Shown here one piece after another: positions 1 through 6,178 of a stretch of DNA of 15,799 bases; position 1 is the first letter of the stretch, and each line of letters starts with the position of its first letter. The stretch spans positions 1-15,799 of the forward strand of contig CAZABJ010000060.1 of NCBI GenBank assembly GCA_964483375.1, given 5' to 3'. The position numbers and the translations under genes were made by a program. A model generated the notes under the pieces. It made no database searches. It saw nothing but the letters and a program-made list of their open reading frames with translations, and was not told where the DNA came from. The DNA is from JAUIEH01 sp964483375. GTDB taxonomy: Bacteria; Pseudomonadota; Alphaproteobacteria; Caulobacterales; Maricaulaceae.

Positions 1-1
1 G

Positions 2-931
2 ATCGGCGGCACGCTCGCCCATATCTGCGCGCGCGAAGAGCTCGGCGACGTCGTGCTTGTCGACATGAAAGGCGGCATCGCTAAGGGCAAGGCGCTGGAT
101 CTGAATGAGTCGACCCCCGTGTTCGGCAAAGACTCCGCGCTCTCCGGCGCCTCGCTTGAGGAATATGAGGCCATCGCCGGAGCGGATGTGGTGATCGTCA
201 CCGCCGGGGTGCCGCGGAAACCCGGCATGAGCCGCGACGACCTCATCGGCATCAATCTCGGCGTGATGAAATCGGTCGGCCAAGCCATCGCTCAGCACGC
301 GCCTGACGCCTTCGTCATCTGCATCACCAATCCGCTAGACGCCATGGTCTGGGCGTTGCGGGAGTTTTCCGGTCTGCCGCACAACAAAGTGGTGGGCATG
401 GCGGGCGTCCTGGATTCGGCGCGCTTCCGCTTTTTCCTGGCTGAAGAATTCAACGTGTCCGCCGAGGACGTCACCGCCTTTGTGATGGGCGGGCATGGCG
501 ACACCATGGTGCCTCTGGCGCGTTATTCCACCGTCGCCGGCATTCCGGTGCCGGATCTGGTGTCCATGGGGTGGACCACCCAGGAGAAGCTCGACCAAAT
601 CATCCAGCGCACCCGCGACGGCGGCGCCGAGGTGGTGAAGCTGCTCGAAACGGGCTCGGCGTTCTATGCGCCCGCGGAAAGCGCCATCGAGATGGCGGTG
701 TCCTATCTGCGCGACAAAAAACGCCTGCTGCCGTGTGCGGCCTATTGCGACGGCCAGTACGGCCTGAACGGCATGTATGTGGGCGTGCCGATCATCATCG
801 GCGCGGACGGCGTGGAGCGCATTGTCGAGGTGACGCTGAACGCCGAAGAACAGGCGATGTTCGACCACTCCGTCAACGCCGTGCGCGGGCTCTTGGACGC
901 CTGCAAAAACCTCGAAGCCGAACTGGCGTAA
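2..931 (+). CDS. mdh: Malate dehydrogenase, 5'-truncated by window edge
   Basis: NAD-dependent malate dehydrogenase oxidises malate to oxaloacetate in the TCA cycle, in the cytosol. The frame is open from base 2 and begins IGGTLAHI, the tail of the N-terminal GxGxIGG dinucleotide-binding loop, so only about a dozen residues are missing upstream of the window. An internal GTG at 53 is not the real start. The substrate-binding arginines are in RKPGMSRDD (codons near 214-240), the NAD-contact segment is ITNPLDAMVW, the Asp/Arg pair is in GVLDSARFR, and the catalytic His is in GGHGDTMVP. This is the LDH-like MDH form usual in alphaproteobacteria, and the length (about 310 codons visible plus the missing start) fits the family. 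The stop is TAA at 929-931. It converges with the carotenoid oxygenase gene, with an inverted repeat in between. In many alphaproteobacteria mdh is followed directly by sucCD; here sucC is 11.7 kb away. Confidence 0.97.
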   Translation: MGGTLAHICAREELGDVVLVDMKGGIAKGKALDLNESTPVFGKDSALSGASLEEYEAIAGADVVIVTAGVPRKPGMSRDDLIGINLGVMKSVGQAIAQHAPDAFVICITNPLDAMVWALREFSGLPHNKVVGMAGVLDSARFRFFLAEEFNVSAEDVTAFVMGGHGDTMVPLARYSTVAGIPVPDLVSMGWTTQEKLDQIIQRTRDGGAEVVKLLETGSAFYAPAESAIEMAVSYLRDKKRLLPCAAYCDGQYGLNGMYVGVPIIIGADGVERIVEVTLNAEEQAMFDHSVNAVRGLLDACKNLEAELA

Positions 932-968
932 GCGCCGCCCCCGTCGCCGCGCCCGCTCCCTTCGGCCG

Positions 969-1060
969 CGAGGTCCTTCCTCGCTACGCTCGTCAGGATG
1001 ACAGGGTGTTGTTTTTGAGAACAAAAAACCCTGTCATCCCGATCGCAGCGAGGGACCTCG
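969..1060. repeat. REP-like imperfect inverted repeat between convergent genes
   Basis: The left arm 969-1007 and right arm 1028-1060 pair over three blocks of 8, 13 and 12 bp. The left arm has two extra 3-nt insertions (TTC and TCA), and there are two mismatches in the middle block. The loop 1008-1027 is T/A-rich. The arms carry the GTCATCC...GAGGACC-type core of dispersed intergenic palindromes seen in many proteobacterial genomes, and look like two different variants placed head to head. Lying between the stops of mdh and the carotenoid oxygenase gene, it could act as a bidirectional transcription terminator. Copy number in the genome cannot be seen from this window. Confidence 0.75.
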
Positions 1061-1081
1061 ACGCGATTATCGCCCGTGCCC

Positions 1082-2602
1082 TTAAGCCGACCGCCACGCC
1101 CCGTGGAAGCCGAGCGGCAAGGCGTAGGGCGCCGCCCAGGTGCACACGGGCCCATCATCGGGTCGGGCGGCGTCGAAGACATTGAGCGTCATCCGCTCCG
1201 CGGCGATATCGAGCGCGGTGGCGACGAGCCAGCCATCGTCTTCGGCGGTCCCGCCGGGGCGGGGGACGAACACCGGTTCCTCGGCGATGCGGGTCTCGCC
1301 CATGTCGAAGGCCCGGGTTTCCCCGGTTTCAAGGTCGCGTCGAGCGATGGTCCGGTGCGCTGGTTGGCCGTTATCCGCCAGGTCGCCCGCATACCAGACA
1401 TAGCGATGGCGGAAGCCGACCAAGCGCGGGTCCATGCGCGGGAACTCGCCGGGCGCCTCTGTATGGCGAAGCATTTGCGAGGTTCCGTCAGGCCGCAGGA
1501 CGGCTTGGGCGAAGACCGGCCGCGCGCCGCGATCGGGCTCTCCGCGCATGAGCGCTTTGGCGCCGTTGCAGACGAATTCGCCGTCGGGATAGTGGAAGAA
1601 GTCCACATGGATGGTTCCGTCCGCTTCCTCCCAGGCGTTCCCGAAGTGGAAGATGAAGCCCGGCGGCAACTCCCAGCGGCCCCGCGGCGCAAGACCGTCC
1701 TTGTCATAGGCCGTCACGAGGATCGGCCCGGATGTTCTCGGCCCGAAGGTGTCGACGATGGGCAATGTCAGGCTGTGGGTTTCCAGCTGCGGGGCGAACA
1801 CCACCACGCTGCGGGCGGTGAGCGCGAAATCGTGGATGATGGCGGGGCTTTCGAGCGGCGTGAGCGCGACGTCTTCGGTCTCTCCCGTCGCGCTGATGCG
1901 ATAGACCGCGACGCCGTTCCAATAGTCCGTGCCGATATTCCAGACCTTGCCGTTGGGTTCGATCTTGGGGTGGGCGGAGAAGGGCATGCCTTCAAAGCCA
2001 TCCCGCCAGGTTTTCGGCCCGCGCGCTTCCAACGTCTCAGGGTCCATCGCCCAAGCCGAACCGCCTTCCCACAGCGCATACAGCGTGTCGCCCAGGGGTA
2101 GGACGCTGGTGTTCGCGGCGTTGGCGTCGTCAGGCCCGGTCAGCCCGCCTGGGTTCGGCGGGGCGGAGCCGAAACCCGGATAAAGGAAACGCCCGGCGGC
2201 TTCTTCGCTTTGATATTTCCGCGTGCCCACGAAGCGGGCTTGGTGGGAGGCGACCCCCTCGCCGATGCGCCAGGCATGGACCAATCCATCCCCGTCAAAC
2301 CAATGGCGCAGCCGCCACTGATCCCGAGAATGCAGGCCCGGGCCATTGCGATAGAGGACGCCTGCAAGGCCTTCCGGCGGCGCGCCGGCGATCAGCTCCA
2401 GAGCAGGTGTTGCGAACGTCCGGGCGGGCGCGTTGGCCCAACCCAACGTCCAGGGGGTGGTTTCCCGCGCGGCTTCGAAGGCGGCGAAAACGGGATCGAC
2501 GTCTTGGGCGAAAGCGCGAGGGGCGATCCCTGCGCTCCCCGCCGCCGCGCTCGCAAGCGCGGCGAGAAGGGCTTCGCGACGGTTCAGGGCGCCAACGCTC
2601 AT
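1082..2602 (-). CDS. Carotenoid oxygenase (RPE65/CCD family), exported
   Basis: A non-haem iron carotenoid cleavage dioxygenase of 506 aa that would cleave a carotenoid or apocarotenoid double bond to aldehydes; the substrate cannot be told. The four iron-binding histidines of the family are visible at about H211 (SAHPKIEP), H257 (IIHDFALT), H319 (FIFHFGNAWEE) and H500 (GFHGAW, near the C-terminus). The second-shell glutamates are in LWEGG (E179), EFPRMDPR (E386) and EEPVFVPRP (E442). FDGDGLVHA near residue 103 is also typical. The N-terminus has NRRE at 7-10, a hydrophobic alanine-rich stretch and an AFA-Q cleavage site near residue 32, so Tat (or Sec) export is likely; many characterised bacterial members are cytosolic. 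Its ATG overlaps the TGA of the upstream DUF2141 gene (ATGA, 2599-2602), which indicates translational coupling. It is the last gene of a three-gene minus-strand operon. Confidence 0.93.
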   Translation of the reverse strand: MSVGALNRREALLAALASAAAGSAGIAPRAFAQDVDPVFAAFEAARETTPWTLGWANAPARTFATPALELIAGAPPEGLAGVLYRNGPGLHSRDQWRLRHWFDGDGLVHAWRIGEGVASHQARFVGTRKYQSEEAAGRFLYPGFGSAPPNPGGLTGPDDANAANTSVLPLGDTLYALWEGGSAWAMDPETLEARGPKTWRDGFEGMPFSAHPKIEPNGKVWNIGTDYWNGVAVYRISATGETEDVALTPLESPAIIHDFALTARSVVVFAPQLETHSLTLPIVDTFGPRTSGPILVTAYDKDGLAPRGRWELPPGFIFHFGNAWEEADGTIHVDFFHYPDGEFVCNGAKALMRGEPDRGARPVFAQAVLRPDGTSQMLRHTEAPGEFPRMDPRLVGFRHRYVWYAGDLADNGQPAHRTIARRDLETGETRAFDMGETRIAEEPVFVPRPGGTAEDDGWLVATALDIAAERMTLNVFDAARPDDGPVCTWAAPYALPLGFHGAWRSA

Positions 2603-3123
2603 TGCAGGCTCATCCCATGTGCGTTCTCGCCGGCTTCCACCGCGAAAGCGGCGTCTTCGTAGGAGGCCGGGCCCATCATGCCGCGGGCGTTGTTGGAGAA
2701 GGCGAAGGGTTCGTTGGGAATGCCGAAGGGGTTGGTTCCCAACTCACCGTCGTCATTCACGTCGTGATACAAACGGATGGCGTATTGGCCTGGCGTCAGG
2801 CCCGCGAACACGGCGGTTTCTTCAGCGCCTTCGACCGCCAAGCGGGTCGCTGCGACGGGTTCGCCGTCGCCGTCCCAATTCGCTTCGCTCGAAAACACGG
2901 CGATCATCAAATGGCCCCGGTGGTTTTCGATGCCCGAGACCGTAAGCGTCAGGGTGGCGGCGTCCGCTGTGTTCGCTTCCCCGTTCGCTTCCGCGTTTGC
3001 TTCCGCATTCGTTTCCGTCGCGGGCGCGCCGGTTTGGCTCGGGTCGGTTTCCTCTGAGCTCTGCGCGCAAGCCGGAGTGAGGGCGAGGGCGGCGCAGGCG
3101 GCGGCCATAGCAAGGCGTTTCAT
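2599..3123 (-). CDS. Secreted DUF2141 domain protein
   Basis: The 174-aa protein matches DUF2141 (PF09912) by motifs: GHLMIAVFSSEANW (70-83), FAGLTPGQYAIRLYHDVNDDGELGTN (106-131, shown here in part), GIPNEPFAFSNNARG (134-148) and a final Pro/Ala-containing strand, SYEDAAFAV. The family is a small periplasmic or outer-envelope beta-sandwich domain of unknown function. The N-terminus is a signal peptide ending near ACAQ (residues 18-21). The cysteine at 19 gives only a weak lipobox (TPAC), so Sec cleavage after ACA is as likely as lipidation. A low-complexity linker of repeated Ala-Glu-Ala-Asn units (39-51) joins signal and domain. The ATG at 3123 is preceded by AAAGGAAA, a good ribosome-binding site, which argues against longer starts. 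It sits 26 nt after the DUF2306 gene and overlaps the carotenoid oxygenase start by 4 nt. Confidence 0.85.
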   Translation of the reverse strand: MKRLAMAAACAALALTPACAQSSEETDPSQTGAPATETNAEANAEANGEANTADAATLTLTVSGIENHRGHLMIAVFSSEANWDGDGEPVAATRLAVEGAEETAVFAGLTPGQYAIRLYHDVNDDGELGTNPFGIPNEPFAFSNNARGMMGPASYEDAAFAVEAGENAHGMSLQ

Positions 3124-3149
3124 GGGAGTTTCCTTTCTCTCAGAGTGGA

Positions 3150-3545
3150 TCAGCCGAACAATACCGCGTGCATGGTTCGACCGGGGAGGAACGTGAAGGC
3201 GCCGGCGATGACCAACGCTCCAATAAAGACGCCGCGCATGTGGCGGCGATGCGCGGACACGTCGCCGCGTCTGATCGCGCCCAGGCCCGCGGCGATACCG
3301 ACAATGGTGAGCGGCACGAACAGATGGATGGGGCTGAGCCAGCCGTCGAAGATCTCGCGGATGAACATCGCCGACCCGGCGACGATCGCCATCAGCGCCA
3401 CCCAGCTCCATCCCAATACCCGATGCGCAGTGCGGCCCATGCGGATGCCGGCGAATTGAAGCGCGCCCAGCGCAAAAGCGGCGACGGCCGCGAAGGCGTG
3501 GACTTGGACAGCAAGCGGGACCTCAAGCAGCGGCGTGATATCCAT
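3150..3545 (-). CDS. DUF2306-type four-helix membrane protein
   Basis: A 131-aa polytopic inner-membrane protein with four predicted helices (about 12-33, 45-63, 72-91, 105-124). Family-type histidine motifs are visible: VHAF at 15-18, AHRVLGWSW at 40-48, PIHLFVP at 72-78 and AHRRHMRG at 98-105. These match DUF2306 (membrane proteins of unknown function, with histidines that could bind haem or metal; that part is inference). The ATG at 3545 is preceded by GGAGAC nine bases upstream. It is the first gene of the operon with the DUF2141 and carotenoid oxygenase genes, and is divergent from the LytTR regulator, 138 bases away. Its ribosome-binding site lies inside an inverted repeat (3550-3594). 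Confidence 0.8.
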   Translation of the reverse strand: MDITPLLEVPLAVQVHAFAAVAAFALGALQFAGIRMGRTAHRVLGWSWVALMAIVAGSAMFIREIFDGWLSPIHLFVPLTIVGIAAGLGAIRRGDVSAHRRHMRGVFIGALVIAGAFTFLPGRTMHAVLFG

Positions 3546-3549
3546 GGTA

Positions 3550-3594
3550 GGGCGTCTCCGGGCCGTCGCGCCGGAACAGCCCGAAGCGACGCCC
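3550..3594 (-). promoter_or_regulatory. Leader inverted repeat covering the ribosome-binding site of the DUF2306 operon
   Basis: GGGCGTC (3550-3556) and CGGGC (3559-3563) pair with GCCCG (3579-3583) and GACGCCC (3588-3594), leaving small internal bulges and a 15-nt loop. On the minus strand the Shine-Dalgarno GGAGAC (complement of 3554-3559) of the DUF2306 gene falls within the stem, so the structure could hold back translation of the operon's first gene or be a regulator site. Seen by eye only; no folding energy was calculated. Confidence 0.4.
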
Positions 3595-3683
3595 TTAGGA
3601 AACCGACGGTATGGGGATGAGGCGAGCGGGATTGCGTAAAAGAGCTGAAATCCTTCGCCAAATGCGGCATCAAACGGTTCGCG

Positions 3684-4487
3684 ATGCGTGAAACGACACC
3701 CTCTCACGAGCCTCAAACGGCTGACGAAGCGCGAGCTGCATGGGCCCGTCCGGCGCGTGCGGTGGGCCTCGGCTTGGCGGTGGGCACCGTGTTCGCGATC
3801 CTCGCTCCGCTGGACACCGGTGGGATGGGTTGGCCCGGCGTCTGGTTTTATTGGGCTGGCATCATGACGGCGGGATGGCTGATCGCCATGGTGCTGAGCC
3901 CTGTGCTTTGGAACCGCTTCCCGCAAAGCCTCCCCGAACCTGCGCGCATCTTCATTCACGGCACGACGGTGGCGGTTCCGGTGACCGGTATTGTCGTGAC
4001 CGTCAGCGCAGTCGGGTTCCAAACGCCGCTCGCGTTTGGATGGATCGCGCAGACATTCCTCTACACATTGGTGATCTCTCTCATGATGAGCGGCTTGGGG
4101 TATCTGTTGGACCAGCGCAGCCCGGCGCACGCAGATGCGTCGCCGGAAAGCGGGGCGCCGACGGTTTCCGCGGACGCCTTCATTCGCGAGCGATTGCCCG
4201 CAAGCCTGCGCGACGCGCAAATCGTAGCGGTCGTATCGGAGGACCACTATTTGCGCATCTACACGGACCGAGGCTCGGACCTCATCCTCATGCGCTTGTC
4301 CGACGCATTGGCGGCGCTGGCGGGTCTGGACGGCCTGCAAACGCACCGCTCCTGGTGGGTGGCCCGGACCGGCGTGTCCGAGGTCGTGCGCGACGGCGCC
4401 AAGATGACGCTCAAGCTCGTGAACGGCGTGGAGGCGCCGGTGAGCCGCACCCATGCGCCCAAACTGCGCGAGGCGGGCTGGCGCTAG
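3684..4487 (+). CDS. Membrane-anchored LytTR family transcriptional regulator
   Basis: The 267-aa protein has four transmembrane helices (about 25-42, 53-73, 89-110, 118-141), a short Pro/Ser-rich linker, and a C-terminal LytTR DNA-binding domain (about 164-265). Its signatures are VVSEDHYLRIYT (183-194), QTHRSWWVAR (219-228) and PVSRTHAPKLREAG (252-265). Such membrane-bound LytTR proteins are common in Caulobacterales and relatives and sense a membrane or envelope signal of unknown nature. They usually act on adjacent genes, here most likely the divergent DUF2306/DUF2141/carotenoid oxygenase operon; that is inference. The ribosome-binding site before ATG 3684 is weak. The stop TAG (4485-4487) overlaps the stop of the convergent acetyltransferase gene. 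Confidence 0.9.
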   Translation: MRETTPSHEPQTADEARAAWARPARAVGLGLAVGTVFAILAPLDTGGMGWPGVWFYWAGIMTAGWLIAMVLSPVLWNRFPQSLPEPARIFIHGTTVAVPVTGIVVTVSAVGFQTPLAFGWIAQTFLYTLVISLMMSGLGYLLDQRSPAHADASPESGAPTVSADAFIRERLPASLRDAQIVAVVSEDHYLRIYTDRGSDLILMRLSDALAALAGLDGLQTHRSWWVARTGVSEVVRDGAKMTLKLVNGVEAPVSRTHAPKLREAGWR

Positions 4488-5020
4488 GCTTTGCGCGCAC
4501 GCCACTGCGCGGCTGTCTGACCCCATGAGTCGAGGATGTACGTCACCGGCAGGCCTTTCAGCTCGACCCCGCGCTCCAGGATGTGCGCGCCAAGTTTCTC
4601 GGCCACGCGAATGGAGTTGGCGTTTTCGGGCAGGATCATGTGGGTCGCCCGCTCCCAACCAAGAGCGCTGAACGCATAGTCCATGCAGGCTTCGGCGGCC
4701 TCGCCCGCATAGCCTTTGCCCCAATGCGCGCGCGCGATGGCCCAACCGATTTCCTTGTCCGGCCATTCTTCGGGGAACCAAGGGCCGACCCGTCCGACAA
4801 ACGCGCCGGTCTCGCGTTCTTCCACGGCGAAAAAACCGTAGCCCCGAATGGACCAATGGCCGAGGATCATGGCGAAGGTCCGCCAGGCGTTCGCTCGGTC
4901 CATGCCGCCAGGCGCGCCGAGCCAGCGCGTCACGGCGTCGTCCGCCGCCATGGCGGCGAAATCCTCAAAATGCCGCTCGGCGTCCAAGGGAACCAGGGCG
5001 AGGCGGTCGGTGGTCAGCAT
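4484..5020 (-). CDS. GNAT family N-acetyltransferase (RimJ/RimL-like)
   Basis: The 178-aa cytosolic acetyltransferase transfers acetyl from acetyl-CoA to an unknown amine. It opens with the TTDRLALVPLD strand typical of the RimJ/RimL-like GNAT group. It has the acetyl-CoA pyrophosphate loop AHWGKGYAGEAAEACMDYAF (about 98-117) and the late NANSIRVAEKLGA helix (about 133-145). It is full length for the family. The ATG at 5020 is preceded by AAAGGACGA. The stop TAG uses 4484-4486 on the minus strand and shares the self-complementary CTAG at 4484-4487 with the stop of the LytTR gene. It is divergent from the adenine methylase gene, with an 89-nt intergenic region. The substrate cannot be predicted; ribosomal-protein acetylation is only a family possibility. 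Confidence 0.92.
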   Translation of the reverse strand: MLTTDRLALVPLDAERHFEDFAAMAADDAVTRWLGAPGGMDRANAWRTFAMILGHWSIRGYGFFAVEERETGAFVGRVGPWFPEEWPDKEIGWAIARAHWGKGYAGEAAEACMDYAFSALGWERATHMILPENANSIRVAEKLGAHILERGVELKGLPVTYILDSWGQTAAQWRARKA

Positions 5021-5109
5021 GGGCGTCGTCCTTTCGCCGAGGGTCGGCGGGCAAGGCGGACAGGCGCGCGCCCGTCCTCGGGGCGGGCTGGGCTTGTATC
5101 TTCTCGGTC

Positions 5110-5637
5110 ATGGTTGCACGAGCCCTTTTCGCCGCAGGCGACGCAGAGTGGACGACGCCGCAGGCGTTGTTTGACGCGCTCCACGCGAAGTTTTCATTCG
5201 TTTTGGACGCCGCAGCGAGTGCGCAAAACGCCAAATGCGCGCGCTACTTCACCCGCGAAGACGACGGGCTCGCCCAGGACTGGGTCGCCTATGGCCGGGT
5301 GTGGCTGAACCCGCCTTACGGACGCAGAATCGGGCGATGGATGGAGAAAGCCCGCAAAGCGGGCGAGGCGGGCTGTCTGGTGGTCTGCTTGGTTCCCGCG
5401 CGCACCGATACGCGTTGGTGGCATGAACAGGTGCGCGGGCATGCGCAGGTGACGTTTCTGCGTGGGCGGCTTCGGTTCACGCATCCCTGCCGGACGGCGG
5501 CGGCCGGGGCGGCGTTTCCTTCAGCTTTGGTGATCTATGGCTTGGACTTCGATCAAATCCTCAATCAAGGGCCTGGCGCTCGGCTTGGCCGCAGCGCTTC
5601 TGTTCGCAGCCTCGGCGCAGACCCAGAGCCCGGGTGA
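5110..5637 (+). CDS. Phage-type DNA N6-adenine methyltransferase (Dam family)
   Basis: A 175-aa SAM-dependent enzyme predicted to methylate adenine N6 in DNA; the recognition site is unknown. It follows the phage Dam family (PF05869) along its length: DAEWTTPQALFDAL (11-24), FVLDAAASAQNAKCARYFT (30-48), DDGLAQDW (51-58), the catalytic NPPY (67-70) in VWLNPPYGRRIGRWMEKA, CLVPARTDTRWWHE (93-106), FLRGRLRF (116-123) and AAFPSALVIYG (134-144). The family core ends about there. The last 30 residues (DFDQILNQ to the stop) have no family resemblance and lie where the next gene's signal peptide is encoded in another frame. Members are common in prophages, but no other phage structural gene is seen here. 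It is paired with a nuclease-like gene. Confidence 0.9.
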   Translation: MVARALFAAGDAEWTTPQALFDALHAKFSFVLDAAASAQNAKCARYFTREDDGLAQDWVAYGRVWLNPPYGRRIGRWMEKARKAGEAGCLVVCLVPARTDTRWWHEQVRGHAQVTFLRGRLRFTHPCRTAAAGAAFPSALVIYGLDFDQILNQGPGARLGRSASVRSLGADPEPG

Positions 5638-6178
5638 GGCGGCCAATACATCCGGCGAAAGCTTGGAGGGGTGGATCGCCGCTGTTCTTGAACAGGAGGG
5701 GTTCGAGATCGTGCCGGCGTCCGAATGGCGGGAGGCGCGGCTTTACGAGAGTGAGGATCCGCGCATCGCGGTGACCAACGCCCCCTACCAATCGATCTAT
5801 GGCGGCCGGGCCTATGTGGAGTTTCTGCTCCTCTTCGGCGATCGGCGGATCATGATCGAAGCCAAACGCCAGTCCCGTTCCGGCAGCGTTGATGAAAAGC
5901 TTCCCTTCGTGTTTTTCACGGCGCTGGCCGCCCTTCCCGAGCGCGAATTCGTGCTGGTGATGGACGGGCAGGGCTGGCGCGAGGGCGCGCGCGACTGGAT
6001 TGAAGCGCGGGCGGCGGAGACGCCCGGCTTTACGGTCCTCGCGCCGGATGCGCTAGCGGACTGGCTGGCGCGGCCGGTGTGTTCCGCCGCGCCCGCGCCT
6101 GTCGTCGATTGCGTTTCAGCCGGGCCGAGCGGGGCCGTCGCCGCTGCGACCGCCCCGCCCAACCAAGCGCCTCAGTAG
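5537..6178 (+). CDS. PD-(D/E)XK nuclease-like protein with apparent signal peptide
   Basis: A 213-aa protein. The central part (about 40-165) resembles PD-(D/E)XK nuclease superfamily proteins. GWIAAVLEQEGFEIV (45-59) is an N-terminal helix. RAYVEFLLLFGDRRIMIEAK (91-110) supplies E95, E108 and K110 as likely metal-site residues. RQSRSGSVDEKLPFVFFTAL (111-130) matches the conserved Gln and GSVDEK helix of such proteins. From ATG 5537 the first 27 residues look like a Sec signal peptide (two Lys, a long hydrophobic core, ASA-Q), which is odd for a DNA nuclease. This start overlaps the methylase gene by 101 nt. A later start after the overlap (for example TTG near codon 43) would give a cytosolic protein. 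The third-position GC in the overlap is higher in this frame (about 72%) than in the methylase frame (about 61%), which favours the long start. The tail (180-213) is Ala/Pro-rich with two cysteines. Confidence 0.7.
   Translation: MAWTSIKSSIKGLALGLAAALLFAASAQTQSPGEAANTSGESLEGWIAAVLEQEGFEIVPASEWREARLYESEDPRIAVTNAPYQSIYGGRAYVEFLLLFGDRRIMIEAKRQSRSGSVDEKLPFVFFTALAALPEREFVLVMDGQGWREGARDWIEARAAETPGFTVLAPDALADWLARPVCSAAPAPVVDCVSAGPSGAVAAATAPPNQAPQ

Noticed and set aside
335..1024. Long open frame on the minus strand opposite mdh
   Set aside because: It is a shadow of the malate dehydrogenase codons in high-GC DNA, has no recognisable family motif, and runs through the REP-like palindrome.
1076..2101. 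Plus-strand open frame opposite the carotenoid oxygenase gene
   Set aside because: Its apparent protein has no domain signs, whereas the minus strand carries all four iron-binding histidines of the oxygenase.
3150..4856. Minus-strand open frame joining the DUF2306 gene to sequence opposite the LytTR gene
   Set aside because: Only the last 131 codons are a real protein. The upstream part is antisense to the LytTR gene and partly to the acetyltransferase in another frame, and a good ribosome-binding site marks the start at 3545.
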